A stretch of DNA of 51,812 bases from Candidatus Woesearchaeota archaeon CG1_02_57_44 (GCA_001871415.1 MNWW01000020.1:1-51812), one strand, 5' to 3'. Shown: positions 41,516-50,727, counted from the first letter of the stretch. Program-made: numbers and translations. The notes: generated by a model not told the origin, from the sequence alone.

Positions 41516-41814
41516 GGTGGTTCCTCCAGATGTTTTTTCGCTCCGGGCGCTATCCTGCAGAGCAGGTATGGCCCATCTTTTCGTGTCAGTACGAGTCCCG
41601 CGGCTTCCAGCATCCTGATGTGTCTGTAGGCGACGGACTGGTCCCTTCCCAGGCTGTGCGCGATGTCGCAGATGCACTGCTCGCCCTGCTGCGCGAGCTG
41701 GCGCAGGATGGCCAGGCGCTGCTCATCGCCAAGGGCCTTGTAGAAGGCAGCGAGCATGCGCGGGCTGTGCCGCGCGGATGCGAGGGTCTGCTTCGGTGTC
41801 TGCTTCGCTGACAT
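41488..41814 (-). CDS. ArsR/SmtB-family transcriptional regulator
   Basis: 108 aa from ATG 41814 (MSAKQTPKQT), which is about 28 nt below a TATA-like CTTATAC; the track start at 41838 and the ATG at 41820 are alternatives. The winged helix shows CICDIAHSLGRDQSVAYRHIRMLEAAGLV. The CxC pair at the alpha-3 helix start matches the ELCVCDL-type metal site of ArsR/SmtB repressors. A third Cys occurs further on (LLCRIAPGAKK). It heads the microprotein-permease unit and likely represses it until metal binds. Confidence 0.85.
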   Translation of the reverse strand: MSAKQTPKQTLASARHSPRMLAAFYKALGDEQRLAILRQLAQQGEQCICDIAHSLGRDQSVAYRHIRMLEAAGLVLTRKDGPYLLCRIAPGAKKHLEEPPCLKASRRR

Positions 41815-41831
41815 TTGCATGTGTGTGCAAA
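41814..41831 (-). promoter_or_regulatory. ArsR operator-like inverted repeat
   Basis: TTTGCA (41814-41819) and TGCAAA (41826-41831) are an inverted repeat with a 6-nt spacer, TGTGTG on the plus strand. It lies between the TATA box and the ATG at 41814, touching the start codon, where ArsR binding would block initiation. Confidence 0.5.
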
Positions 41832-41871
41832 CGAGCAAGTATAAGAATGTTTCGTCATCCAGTGCCGGGAC

Positions 41872-43623
41872 CTACAATCCCCACAGCGGGTTCTCCTGGC
41901 GCATCATGTCCGCGTATTCCTGCAGGACCTGCTTCTCTTTCCCTGTCAAAAACTGCTTGAACTTCTTGAGCTCGCGGAACTCATCGTCATTGATGGCCGT
42001 GTAGAGAAAATCATTGGCGTCTATCTGCCTGCCGACCGTGAATCCCTCGATGCTGGCTGCTACCTGGCTGCCTTCTTTCGCCTCGGTCACGTTCTCCTTG
42101 TTCTCCTGCAGGCCTTTGAGCTTGCCGAAATTCTTGCCGTCCTTGGTCACTTTATTGCCCGAGCGAAGATCGCCCATCAGGATATCGACGCCCACGACTG
42201 CAGGGTTGCTCTGCCGGAAGATGTAGCCGTTCATGACCTGGAACTTGCAGGGTCTGCTGATATGCTCCAGGCTGGCAGCTTCCTCGTGCGCTTTCACCTC
42301 TGCTATCCAGATGTCATAGTCATCGATGAGTCGGTAGATGACATTGCTGCTGATGACTTTTGTTCCTGAGTCCCGGCAGAGCGCGGTGGCGTCGTCCGTC
42401 ATGCCGACGCTGAACGCGAGCACTGCGCGATGGGTCGGCTCTTTGGCCGCTTCCGCGTCAGTCAGGTCCTTCTTGGTGACCGCGCCGATGGCGACGCTTC
42501 TCACAGGGATCTTATGGCCCGAGAGCAGCTTGTGTACGGCTTCAAGGCTGCCGAGGCTGTCAGCTTTCACGAGCACGCCATGCGCGTCAGTATCCAGCAG
42601 CACGGACGCTATCTCTTTCTTGATGTCCTCAGCGCCGCTCGCAGCATCGCCCGTCCGTATGGGCATACCACCCAGTGCGCCTTCGATGCCTGGTGCGGCA
42701 ATCCTGACGCCTGCCGCGGCAGTGACTTGCAATGCGCTGGAGAATTTTGTCTTTGCGTCGCGCATCTCGCCCAATTCCTTTGGCGTGAAGAGCGCCTTGG
42801 CTTTGGTGATGATGGGCTCCCCGGTCGTTCCGATGATGAGCGTATCGCCCGCGTGGATGGTGCCATCATAGATGATGACATCCATGCACGAGCCCAGCCC
42901 CTTCTGTTCTTTGACTTCAAGAATTGTACCGCGCGCAGGGCCTGCAGCATTGACCTTCAGGTTCTTCTCAAGGTAGCGCTGCGCGAGTCCCGCGATGAGC
43001 ATCAGCATCTCCGGAATGCCGTCGCCCGTGATGCCTGAGACAGGGACGATACCGATTTCCTTGGTGTAGTCAGTGACCCTGTCAAAGCGATCAGCGTTCA
43101 TGCCGAACTCGCCGAGCTTGGCGACTATCCGGTAGAGCTGGGTGTCCAGCTTCTCCTGCGTCGCCTGCGGAAGGGCGTTGATGGTCTGCAGCAGGCCGCC
43201 TTTCGCTTTCCATCCCTGGAGAAGGTCTATCTTGGTGGCCGCGACGATGAAAGGCGTCTTGAATCCTTTGAGGATCTCCAGCGCCTCCTGTGTCTGTGGC
43301 ATGAATCCGTCATTGATGTCGACGACCAGTATCGCGATGTCCGCGAGGCCTCCTCCCCTGCGCCTATGGCCCGTGAACGCCGCGTGCCCGGGGGTGTCGA
43401 TGGTGAGGATGCCGGGGATGGTGAAATCCATGCCCATGCTCTTGAGCAATGGTCCGCAGCACTGGGCGATGCGCTTCATCGGTATGAACGACGCGCCGAT
43501 GTGCTGGGTGATGCCTCCTGCCTCTGCCTTGACGATGCTGGTCTGGCGTATCTGGTCGAGCAGCGTGCTCTTGCCGTGGTCGACATGACCGACGACCGTG
43601 CAGATTGGTGAGCGAAGGGCCAT
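41872..43623 (-). CDS. infB: Translation initiation factor aIF5B
   Basis: 583 aa from ATG 43623 ([11 protein letters not shown]), with a TATA box (GGTTATAAAAG) about 27 nt upstream; the track start at 43710 is rejected. G1 is [12 protein letters not shown]3 is DTPGHAAF, and G4 is in ATKID. Domains II-IV follow. It promotes subunit joining and initiator tRNA positioning. Length is in the usual archaeal range. The C-terminal helix ([20 protein letters not shown]) resembles the domain IV tail that contacts aIF1A. Confidence 0.95.
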   Translation of the reverse strand: MALRSPICTVVGHVDHGKSTLLDQIRQTSIVKAEAGGITQHIGASFIPMKRIAQCCGPLLKSMGMDFTIPGILTIDTPGHAAFTGHRRRGGGLADIAILVVDINDGFMPQTQEALEILKGFKTPFIVAATKIDLLQGWKAKGGLLQTINALPQATQEKLDTQLYRIVAKLGEFGMNADRFDRVTDYTKEIGIVPVSGITGDGIPEMLMLIAGLAQRYLEKNLKVNAAGPARGTILEVKEQKGLGSCMDVIIYDGTIHAGDTLIIGTTGEPIITKAKALFTPKELGEMRDAKTKFSSALQVTAAAGVRIAAPGIEGALGGMPIRTGDAASGAEDIKKEIASVLLDTDAHGVLVKADSLGSLEAVHKLLSGHKIPVRSVAIGAVTKKDLTDAEAAKEPTHRAVLAFSVGMTDDATALCRDSGTKVISSNVIYRLIDDYDIWIAEVKAHEEAASLEHISRPCKFQVMNGYIFRQSNPAVVGVDILMGDLRSGNKVTKDGKNFGKLKGLQENKENVTEAKEGSQVAASIEGFTVGRQIDANDFLYTAINDDEFRELKKFKQFLTGKEKQVLQEYADMMRQENPLWGL

Positions 43624-43757
43624 GCTTGATAGAAGGTTCAGGGCTTTTATAACCTTATCGGGGCTGCGGTCGGGCCCATGGGAAGGCCAGGCGACCTGCG
43701 ATTTTCGCAACGCGGCAGGGCAAGGTTAAAGTACTATCCCGTAATCATTATGACAGC

Positions 43758-44240
43758 ATGACCTACCTTGGCGTGACACTCGACCAGGTGCTGGCGGCAA
43801 AGCCCGACCGCTGGGAGACCGCGCTTGCGTACATGGATGCGCCAGATGGTGGCAGTCCAGGAACATGGGTGCTGAAGGGCGATGTCTGGGTGCAGAAGGA
43901 AGACGACCATGGAAGCGTGGCAAATGATTTTCGCCTGCCGTATCATCCTGAAGGGCAGTATTTTGTCGCGACACAATTACAGACCCCTCATGACGTAGAT
44001 GCGTTGCATCGATTGCTATATACTGATGCGGGAGATCCTATCGACAGGTTGCACGAGTTGGTCATCGCAGATGCCTACCGTCCGGCAGAACAGCGGATGC
44101 CTGTCGTGGAATTGAGGTTCCTGGCGAAAGAGGTGCCGCAACGCGCTGCTTTGTTGTCATCCAATGGCATCCCGGAATCCATCCGTCAGCACTTCAACAC
44201 CAAGCTTCGAGGTGCTGGGGGCCTGCGTCCGGTCGATTAG
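43758..44240 (+). CDS. Hypothetical protein
   Basis: 160 aa, soluble, unrecognised. The first half has strand-like segments (GTWVLKGDVWVQKE and YFVATQLQTPHDVDALHRLLY). The second half is helical with VVELRFLAKEVPQRAALL. Its start lies about 27 nt below a weak TATA-like GTTAAAGTAC. It is 38 nt upstream of Trm1 on the same strand, so a link to tRNA modification is possible but unsupported. Confidence 0.6.
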   Translation: MTYLGVTLDQVLAAKPDRWETALAYMDAPDGGSPGTWVLKGDVWVQKEDDHGSVANDFRLPYHPEGQYFVATQLQTPHDVDALHRLLYTDAGDPIDRLHELVIADAYRPAEQRMPVVELRFLAKEVPQRAALLSSNGIPESIRQHFNTKLRGAGGLRPVD

Positions 44241-44278
44241 CCGAAACCTTTTTGTGCTGCCGCCTCATCGCCTTCTCC

Positions 44279-45316
44279 ATGCCGACCGAAGCGGGTATAG
44301 TGTTCAATGTCCCAGAGGGAGTCTTCTATAATCCGCTCCAGCGCCTCAACCGCGATATCGCGCTCGTCATGCTCTCCTCGCAGCCGAAAGAACAGCTGCA
44401 GATAGCCGATGTTATGGCAGGTTCAGGCATCCGCGCGATACGTATAGCCAAAGCCATGCCCGGGCGCATCCGCGCGCTGCATGCCAATGACGCAAGTCCT
44501 GAAGCAGTAGCGATAATCAAGGCAAATGCTGAAAAAAACAATGTCGCGCTCGAGGTTCATAACCTTGACGCGCAGACCTTCCTATACAACTCGACGGGCT
44601 TTGATTATATCGACATCGATCCGTTCGGAACGCCTGTTCCGTTCCTTGACGCGGCCTGCTGTCGCATCGCCCGCGATGGCATACTGGCCGTCACTGCTAC
44701 TGATGTGCAGGCGCTCTCCGGTGTGAATCCCAAGGCCTGCCTGAGAAAATATCTTGGTATGCCACTACGCAACGAGCTCATGCACGAGGTGGCTTTGCGT
44801 CTGCTCATCCGTCGCGTGCAGGTCGCCGGGGCAGCGCATGACCGCGCGATGATTCCCGTCTACTGCCACAGCACCTTGCATTACATCCGCTGTTATTTTC
44901 GGGCGGAGAAAGGCAAGCAGAAGGTGGACGCTGTAATGGCGCAGCAGGGCTGGCTGGGCTTTGATGAGAAGACGCGAAACTTCTGGGCGTCGCAGCAAGT
45001 CGCTGTCGCTGGTCCCCTGTGGCTGGGCCCCCTGTTCGATCCGGACGTCGCGGCAAAGGCGATGCAGACAGAGCTGCCCATCAGCACCGAGACGCGCCGC
45101 CTGCTGACTATCATCGCTGAAGAATCGAGCGTCCCTGCTATCGGCTTCTTTGACCTGCATCGCATCTGCCCAGCCAATGGTCTGGAATTACGTCGCAAGA
45201 TGGATGTCATCAGGCGCCTGCAGCAGCAGGGAAGCAAGGCAGCGTCGACGCACATCCGCGATACAGCTATCAGGACTACCGCGTCATTTGAGCAGGTAAT
45301 GGAGGCAGTGCGATGA
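44279..45316 (+). CDS. trm1: tRNA (guanine26-N2)-dimethyltransferase
   Basis: 345 aa from ATG 44279; the track start at 44252 is less likely. The opening EAGIVFNVPEGVFYNPLQRLNRD and the SAM motif DVMAGSGIRAIRIAK are Trm1 signatures. IDIDPFGTPVPFLDAA is motif IV with the catalytic DPFG, and ATDVQALSGVNPKACLRKY and ELMHEVALRLLI follow. Trm1 forms m2,2G26 in tRNA. The ATGA overlap with nucS couples the two genes. A weak TATA (AAACCTTTTT) precedes the start. Confidence 0.95.
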   Translation: MPTEAGIVFNVPEGVFYNPLQRLNRDIALVMLSSQPKEQLQIADVMAGSGIRAIRIAKAMPGRIRALHANDASPEAVAIIKANAEKNNVALEVHNLDAQTFLYNSTGFDYIDIDPFGTPVPFLDAACCRIARDGILAVTATDVQALSGVNPKACLRKYLGMPLRNELMHEVALRLLIRRVQVAGAAHDRAMIPVYCHSTLHYIRCYFRAEKGKQKVDAVMAQQGWLGFDEKTRNFWASQQVAVAGPLWLGPLFDPDVAAKAMQTELPISTETRRLLTIIAEESSVPAIGFFDLHRICPANGLELRRKMDVIRRLQQQGSKAASTHIRDTAIRTTASFEQVMEAVR

Positions 45317-46056
45317 ACACCACCGATGCGATAGTGAAGGTGACCGAAGCGCTCGCGTCGGCCCAGACGATAATTTTCAGCGCGTCCTGCCAGATCCGCT
45401 ATTCCGGCCGCGCGGAGTCCTATCTTCCCCTGGGTGACCGTATCATCCTTATCAAGCCGGACGGGACCCTGCTCGTGCATCAGCCGACCGGCAGCAATCC
45501 GGTAAACTACATGAAGGCAGGAACCGTCCATGATGTCCATAAGGATGAGGGCGTGATGCTGCGCTCCAGCAACATCCCGGCAAAGGAATTCATGGATATC
45601 GAGATACTGTATTTTCACTTCGTGCAGACAGCGTCATTGCAGGACAGCGCGAAGCTCCAGCTCCAAGGCACCGAGAAGGATATGGCGGACATGATAATGA
45701 AGACTCCTGAGGTCATCGAGGAAGGCTTTCGGCCGCTCAGCCAGGAGGAGCAGACCAAGTTCGGATTCATCGACGTGCTCGGAAAGGACAAGGACGGGAA
45801 CCTTGTGGTGGTCGAGTGCAAGCGTTATGGCGCGGACTTTTCGGCTGTCTCGCAGCTGGCCCGCTACGTCGAGCGTATCAAGGCCTCAAAGGGTGTGGGT
45901 AATGTGCGTGGTATCTTGGCCAGCCCGCGCATCAGCGACAATGCCAAGGCGATGCTGCAGGAGCGCGGCTTCTCCTGGGTCATGGTCGTGCCGCCGATGT
46001 ATATGGAGCGCTTTTCCGCCAGCCAGCGTGGGCTTTTCGATTTCACCGGAACCTGA
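45313..46056 (+). CDS. nucS: Mismatch-specific endonuclease NucS/EndoMS
   Basis: 247 aa. The N-terminal dimerisation/DNA-binding beta domain (VNYMKAGTVHDVHKDEGVMLRS) is followed by a RecB-like PD-(D/E)XK nuclease: GFIDVLGKDKDGNLVVVECKRYGADFSAVSQLARYVE carries the D...ECK and QLxRY motifs. NucS cuts both strands at mismatches and replaces MutS/MutL in many archaea. The start overlaps the Trm1 stop (ATGA). Catalytic residues appear intact. Confidence 0.93.
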   Translation: MNTTDAIVKVTEALASAQTIIFSASCQIRYSGRAESYLPLGDRIILIKPDGTLLVHQPTGSNPVNYMKAGTVHDVHKDEGVMLRSSNIPAKEFMDIEILYFHFVQTASLQDSAKLQLQGTEKDMADMIMKTPEVIEEGFRPLSQEEQTKFGFIDVLGKDKDGNLVVVECKRYGADFSAVSQLARYVERIKASKGVGNVRGILASPRISDNAKAMLQERGFSWVMVVPPMYMERFSASQRGLFDFTGT

Positions 46057-46079
46057 GCGGTTTTTTCTTGCATACGCAT

Positions 46080-46361
46080 ATGAAGGTGCGAAGCGTCGAT
46101 GTAGTCATGACGTCCCTGCTATTGCTCATCAGAAAAGATGGTCGTATGCTCGTGCGCGAGGCGCACTGGCGCGAGGTCGCAGGGCTCTTGGAATCTATGC
46201 AGCAGAAGGGCGTGGCAGGGCTGATGGCCGTATCGCCAGAGAACCCTGACGCTGCCGAATACATCCTGCTCGACCTGGACGCGCGCCTTCTCGTCTCCTG
46301 CCAGGATTGCCTGTCGCTTGAGGAGCTGGCGCTGCCAGGGTATCATGTGTGCGTGCTGTGA
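46080..46361 (+). CDS. Hypothetical protein
   Basis: 93 aa from ATG 46080; the track begins at TTG 46068. It is alpha/beta (VVMTSLLLLIRKDGRMLVRE, AEYILLDLDARLLVSC) and contains no motif I recognise. It follows NucS by 23 nt on the same strand and may be part of that operon. It ends 71 nt before the second MNT gene. Confidence 0.5.
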   Translation: MKVRSVDVVMTSLLLLIRKDGRMLVREAHWREVAGLLESMQQKGVAGLMAVSPENPDAAEYILLDLDARLLVSCQDCLSLEELALPGYHVCVL

Positions 46362-46409
46362 TCAAGATGGATGTCCAGAACGAACATCATTCGCAACCCT
46401 TAAGTAGTT

Positions 46410-46430
46410 TACTTACTTTCAAAGTAAGTA
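46410..46430 (+). promoter_or_regulatory. Palindromic operator of second MNT/HEPN pair
   Basis: TACTTACTTT-C-AAAGTAAGTA is a perfect 10-bp inverted repeat with a 1-nt spacer, 2 nt before the ATG at 46433 and just below a TATA-like CCTTAAGTAG. It contains the TTACTTA half-site also found at the first MNT operator (as TTACTCA) and in the AbrB/PIN promoter. Confidence 0.65.
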
Positions 46431-46432
46431 GG

Positions 46433-46984
46433 ATGGCGCGAGCGAGCAAGGAGCGGGAGCTGATGGGATGCTTCTTCAATGAACCTTCTCGTCACTGGCA
46501 TTTCACAGACCTGCGGCAGGCAACAGGTCTGCCGGATCATCGGCTGGTTGTCTGGCTGGAGCGATTTCATGAGCAAAACCTGGTCCGGCGGGTGAAGCTC
46601 GAAGGCCAACGGTCATACTATCGAGCTTTGTCCGAGTCTCCTGACTATAGGATGCGAAAGAGGGCATTTGCATTTGAGGACATGCGAGCGAGTGGGCTGC
46701 TCGCCTATCTTGCGTCACTGCCTGCTGAGGCGGTGGTGCTCTTTGGCAGCATGGCGCGCTCTGACTGGCATACTGACAGTGATATTGATGTATTTGTGTT
46801 GGGCTCTTCTGCACAGATACGAAAGCACCGGTTTGAGAAACGTATGCGCAGGGACATCCAGCTCTTCACCTACTCCGACAGGAGGACGCTCGCGAGCGTT
46901 GATGGAGCCTTGCTCCGGAGCATTGCTGAGGGCATGCTGCTTCGCGGCGACTTGGGATTTCTGCAGGTGCGCGCTGATGGTTGA
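46433..46984 (+). CDS. Winged-helix/minimal nucleotidyltransferase (MNT) antitoxin
   Basis: 183 aa from ATG 46433; the track start at 46349 lies in the preceding gene. It has a winged-helix N-terminal domain (HWHFTDLRQATGLPDHRLVVWLERFHEQNLV), then a minimal nucleotidyltransferase: LFGSMARSDWHTDSDIDVFVLG keeps GS and DxD. It is the same architecture as the first MNT at 7501-8076, but the sequences differ strongly. The HEPN gene overlaps its end. Probably an autoregulating antitoxin. Confidence 0.75.
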   Translation: MARASKERELMGCFFNEPSRHWHFTDLRQATGLPDHRLVVWLERFHEQNLVRRVKLEGQRSYYRALSESPDYRMRKRAFAFEDMRASGLLAYLASLPAEAVVLFGSMARSDWHTDSDIDVFVLGSSAQIRKHRFEKRMRRDIQLFTYSDRRTLASVDGALLRSIAEGMLLRGDLGFLQVRADG

Positions 46985-47426
46985 GTCTGCGCTCGTGTCA
47001 GAAGCTTTCAGGCAGTGCGAGACAGACGGCATGTACCTGACGCTGGAATCAGTGCCAAAAGGCAGGGTGCGTGCCATGGTGCGGGTCGCGCAGGAGGATA
47101 TTGCAGCATTGTCCTTGCTGGAGGGCGCAGGACTGCACAACACCATGTTCAAGATAGCCTATGATGCCTTGCATACATTGGCAGGAGCACTGTTGCTTGC
47201 GCAGAAAATAAAACCAAAGAATCATCAGTGCCTATTTGCCTATGTCTGCAGCAAGTTTCCTGCGTTGCGCATTGATTGGGGCATCTGCGAGCAGATGCGC
47301 AGTAAGAGAAACAAGTTGCATTATTATGGTTCAGTCGTCAGGAGCGCTGAATGGAAGGGTCTTGAAGTGCAGATGCTCCTGTATGCTGAAGCACTATGCT
47401 CAGAGATCGCAGGGCTGTTGGACTGA
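46977..47426 (+). CDS. HEPN-domain protein, toxin partner of MNT
   Basis: 149 aa from ATG 46977, overlapping the MNT end by 8 nt; the ORF track begins at 46668, inside MNT. RSKRNKLHYYG near the C-terminal half is the HEPN Rx4-6H motif, and an upstream helix (FKIAYDALHTLAGALLLAQ) fits the family. Convergent with aEF1-beta, with only 2 nt between stops. RNase toxin function is inferred from family and pairing. Confidence 0.75.
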   Translation: MVESALVSEAFRQCETDGMYLTLESVPKGRVRAMVRVAQEDIAALSLLEGAGLHNTMFKIAYDALHTLAGALLLAQKIKPKNHQCLFAYVCSKFPALRIDWGICEQMRSKRNKLHYYGSVVRSAEWKGLEVQMLLYAEALCSEIAGLLD

Positions 47427-47428
47427 TG

Positions 47429-47704
47429 CTACCCGATAGTCCTTCGGACATCAGTCGTCTCGCAGGAAGCGACGCCATCAAGTTCGCGGATCTTGCTTTC
47501 CAGCTCATCCGTGCCGCCGCCTGCTTCGTCTGCGACAAACGTGAGGCTCAGGGACTTGACGCCGAACGCGACAGGTTCTATCTTCTCCTGGGTGCCGTCG
47601 CCGCCAAAAGCCGTGATGAGCTCCTGCGCCTTGGCAGAGATCCCTTCAAGGTCGCCGGGGATGTCGCTGGGCATAATCTTCAGTGTGATGACGACGTTAG
47701 CCAT
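47429..47704 (-). CDS. ef1b: Translation elongation factor 1-beta (aEF1B)
   Basis: 91 aa. The beta-alpha-beta fold of archaeal EF-1beta is seen: VVITLKIMPSDIPGDLEGISAKAQELI and EPVAFGVKSLSLTFVADEAGGGTDELESKIREL. It exchanges GDP for GTP on aEF1A. AAGAGGTGATTTT supplies a Shine-Dalgarno site. It follows the zinc-ribbon gene by 21 nt on the same strand, a pairing common in archaea. Confidence 0.93.
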   Translation of the reverse strand: MANVVITLKIMPSDIPGDLEGISAKAQELITAFGGDGTQEKIEPVAFGVKSLSLTFVADEAGGGTDELESKIRELDGVASCETTDVRRTIG

Positions 47705-47725
47705 AAAATCACCTCTTCAAAAAAG

Positions 47726-47890
47726 CTAATTGGGCCCGGTGAACCCGCACTTCGGGCAGGTGTAGCGTGCCGCGATGGCGCGCGCCTTGCCGGAGCGCAC
47801 AATCTCCTCATTGCACTGTGGGCAGGGGAAATTGACACTGCCTTCGATGTTCGTGATAGGGACCTTGGTGGTTACGCAGACCTTTTCCAT
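47726..47890 (-). CDS. Zinc-ribbon protein (HVO_2753-like)
   Basis: A 54-residue gene missed by the ORF track. It begins MEKVCVTTKVPITNIEG; FPCPQCNEEIVRSGKARA and YTCPKCGFTGPN supply two CxxC knuckles. Small zinc-ribbon proteins like this typically sit next to aEF1-beta in archaea and are thought to bind RNA. A TATA-like CTTTATAAAACG lies above the ATG (near 47910-47921 on the minus strand). Function in this organism unknown. Confidence 0.85.
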   Translation of the reverse strand: MEKVCVTTKVPITNIEGSVNFPCPQCNEEIVRSGKARAIAARYTCPKCGFTGPN

Positions 47891-48001
47891 GGCACTGCCG
47901 GAACAGGGGGCGTTTTATAAAGGTTTCCCTGCGGATTCTGGAAACTCCGCCCCGCAAACTATTTAAACCCTCCGGGATTCAACACTTGTGGGGGGTATAT
48001 T

Positions 48002-50725
48002 TTGAACACGACACTGCCTCCTCCGCTTCCGCCGGAGGAGCTACTCAAACGGCTGAAGCAGGACCAGCCTCGGCTGGGTACGATCAAGGATGATCTGGCC
48101 AAGATGGGCCAGTTGCTCGACCGTATCAAGGAACTCGATTCTAAGGTTGCGGGCCTTGCCACGCATCAGAAGGAGCAGGCCGTCAATGCGCACGCTGAGC
48201 ATCTCTCGCAGACACTTTCTGAGCTCAACAAGGCGATAGCCAATGAGAAAAAGACGCTCACCAAGGTACAGAATTCAGTAGCGACCAAGCAGAGCGTGAT
48301 GGGTCGCGTGCTCAAGAGCAAGGCGCAGCGAGTGGCTGCTGAGACAGAAGAGCTCGAGCGCGTGCGCCAGCACGCGGCGCAGGAGCAGGCAAAGCTTGAG
48401 GCAGGCATCAAGGCGCTCAAGCAGCGCAAGGAATCATTGTCAGAGGAGTTGCGCGGCTTTGACCGGCAGCTGAGAGAGGCGCAGCAGAAGCATCAGCAGG
48501 CTATGGCGCAGATGGCTGCTGAGGAGAAGCAGGCCGCGGCGAGGCTCGCGGCAGAGCAGCGTCAGCTGGAAAAAGTCGACAAGCTCGCGATAGCAAAGGC
48601 GCAGAAGGCGCAGGAGCAGGAGAAGGCGCTGCAGCTTCTGGAGAAGGCGCTGGAGGAGCAGAAGGCAGAACTGGACGAGGCCGAGCATATGCTCAGGGCC
48701 GGCAACCTGACCTTGCAGAAGGATCGCAGGAAGTGGGTGCGCAAGCTTGAGCAGCTTAAGGTCGATCTGGCCAAGACGCAGTCGGCTCGCGACAAGGCGG
48801 CCGAGGACGTGCGCGAGAAGCGCGATGAGATGCTCGGGCGCGAGCGCGCCATCGCGGCCAAGGAGCACGAGCTCACGAGGCGTGAGCAGGCGCTTGCGGA
48901 CGAGGTCTCGGGCAGGAAGACGCGGGAGCAGGAAGTGGCCCAGAAGGAGTCTGCGCTGTCTCAGTTAGAGGATCAGCTCGAGCGTCAGCAGGAGAAATAT
49001 GCTGCTTGGGAAAAGGAGCTCGCCAAGCGCGAGACCACCGTCGCCGCGCGCGAGCATGAAGCGGCTGAGGCATTGCAGAAGCTGTCCGGCAGGAAGCAGG
49101 ATATCATCGACGACCTGAGTCAGGGCATCGCGGACAGGGAAGCAGAACTCCGGGAGCGCGAAGCGGAGCTCAAAGACGATCTCAAGGAACTCAAGACCCA
49201 GCAGAAGCAGCTGGCTGACCAGGAGTCTGATCTGCGAAACCTCGAAGCGGAGCTGCAGGGCCAGGAGGATCACATCAAGGAGCGCGAGGACGCGCTCGAG
49301 CACAAGGTTGCTGGCATGCTGGCCAAGGAGAAGAGTCTCTCCCAGTTGCAAAAGGATATCGAGATGGCAAAGCAGAAGCTGGACGCGCGCGAGCAGGCGC
49401 TCAGGCAGGCAGCAGAGCAGGAGAAGCACTTCCTGCAGCTGAAAAAAGAAGCAGAGCAGCAGCGCCAGGACATGCTCAAGAACGAGGAGCTCTTGCAGCG
49501 CAGCCTGGAGACGTTGGCTGCGCGTGAGCAGGACCTGAAAGCGCGTGAGTCTGAGCTGGCATCGTTGGACAACCAAGTGCTTATGCACCAGAAGCTGTTG
49601 GACGCGCGCGAGAAGGAGCTTGAGGAATCCGAGCAGCGCATGCAGGCCATGCTGCAGAAGGTTGAGCAGGCGACAGCGGGGGTCGCGGCGCAGGAGGCGG
49701 CGCTCAAGAAAAAAGAGCAGGATCTGCAGGGCATCGAGAAGAAGAAGGACGCTCTGGATACTACTATCAAGACTGAGGAAGGAAAGCTCAAGGCCATGGC
49801 CTCGCAGCTGGCCGACAAGGAAGCAACGCTGCAAAAGGAGCGAAGGGCGCTTGCCGACCTGCGCCTGGAGCTTGACGAGCGTCAGCGCGTGCTCGACGGA
49901 CGCGACAATGCGTTGGCAGAGAAGGACGCTGAAGTCACCAGGGTGCAGCTGGATATCGACGGCAAGCTCAAGGAGGCGCTCGAGCTTGAGGAGTCGGTCA
50001 AGGCGCGTGTGGAGCAGCGCAAAGCGGACGCGGAGCGCGAGATGTCCAGAAAGCTTGATGAGGTCGCGCGTCTGGAGTCAGTGCTGAAAAAAGAGCTTGA
50101 CGATGTCGAGGCGCGCGAGCGCAAGGTGCAAAGGGCGAAGGAAGCCATCATGGACATAGAGAAGCTCGAGGCCGACCTGAAGCGCCTTGATACTATCTAC
50201 CAGAACAAGTCCAAGGAGCTTGAGCTGCTCGACAGCCACGTCAAGGCGAGGCAGGAGGACTTTAGGGCGCGCGAGGAGCGCATGGCCGCGCGCGAGCAGG
50301 AGCTTGAGCGGCAGCTGAATCTGGTGCTAGGCATCCGCGACCAGCTCAAGCCCGCGCACATACCGGATACGCCGGCCGTGAAGATGGGCGAGGCCAGGAG
50401 CGCAGCCAGAAGAGCGCACACCAAGCAGCATCGTGATGGCTCATCTCCTGCTGCATCATCAGAGGGTCCTGTCGTGTCCCATTCCCATCCATCCCGGCCA
50501 GCCCTGAGCAAGTCCCTGCGCGGCCAAGCCAAGAGCATCCAGGCAATGCTCGAGCAGTGCGAGGACTACGTGCGCCTGGGCAAGCTCGAGGACGCGCGCG
50601 ACCTCTATGAGCGCGTGAGCGCGGTGCTTGACACGGCGAGGATAAACAAGGCGCAGAAGCGCGAATTCTTCGTGCAGGCCAGCGAGCTCTACAATGAAAT
50701 CCACATGGGCATGATGGGGGAGTGA
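48002..50725 (+). CDS. Long coiled-coil protein with helical C-terminal domain
   Basis: 907 aa, starting at TTG 48002 behind GGGGGG; TATA-like CTATTTAAAC is about 40 nt upstream. Residues 20-780 are almost entirely heptad-rich coiled coil with repeated AREQ/REHEL-type units (for example AREHEAAEALQKL, REREAELKDDLKEL). A basic Arg/Ser/His-rich linker (SAARRAHTKQHRDGSSP) follows, then a C-terminal ~70-residue helical domain (QAMLEQCEDYVRLGKLEDARDLYERVS) that looks TPR-like. It has no SMC-type Walker motifs. It probably forms a long rod; the partner and location are unknown. The 3' end is 2 nt from the convergent PIN stop. Confidence 0.75.
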   Translation: MNTTLPPPLPPEELLKRLKQDQPRLGTIKDDLAKMGQLLDRIKELDSKVAGLATHQKEQAVNAHAEHLSQTLSELNKAIANEKKTLTKVQNSVATKQSVMGRVLKSKAQRVAAETEELERVRQHAAQEQAKLEAGIKALKQRKESLSEELRGFDRQLREAQQKHQQAMAQMAAEEKQAAARLAAEQRQLEKVDKLAIAKAQKAQEQEKALQLLEKALEEQKAELDEAEHMLRAGNLTLQKDRRKWVRKLEQLKVDLAKTQSARDKAAEDVREKRDEMLGRERAIAAKEHELTRREQALADEVSGRKTREQEVAQKESALSQLEDQLERQQEKYAAWEKELAKRETTVAAREHEAAEALQKLSGRKQDIIDDLSQGIADREAELREREAELKDDLKELKTQQKQLADQESDLRNLEAELQGQEDHIKEREDALEHKVAGMLAKEKSLSQLQKDIEMAKQKLDAREQALRQAAEQEKHFLQLKKEAEQQRQDMLKNEELLQRSLETLAAREQDLKARESELASLDNQVLMHQKLLDAREKELEESEQRMQAMLQKVEQATAGVAAQEAALKKKEQDLQGIEKKKDALDTTIKTEEGKLKAMASQLADKEATLQKERRALADLRLELDERQRVLDGRDNALAEKDAEVTRVQLDIDGKLKEALELEESVKARVEQRKADAEREMSRKLDEVARLESVLKKELDDVEARERKVQRAKEAIMDIEKLEADLKRLDTIYQNKSKELELLDSHVKARQEDFRAREERMAAREQELERQLNLVLGIRDQLKPAHIPDTPAVKMGEARSAARRAHTKQHRDGSSPAASSEGPVVSHSHPSRPALSKSLRGQAKSIQAMLEQCEDYVRLGKLEDARDLYERVSAVLDTARINKAQKREFFVQASELYNEIHMGMMGE

Positions 50726-50727
50726 TG

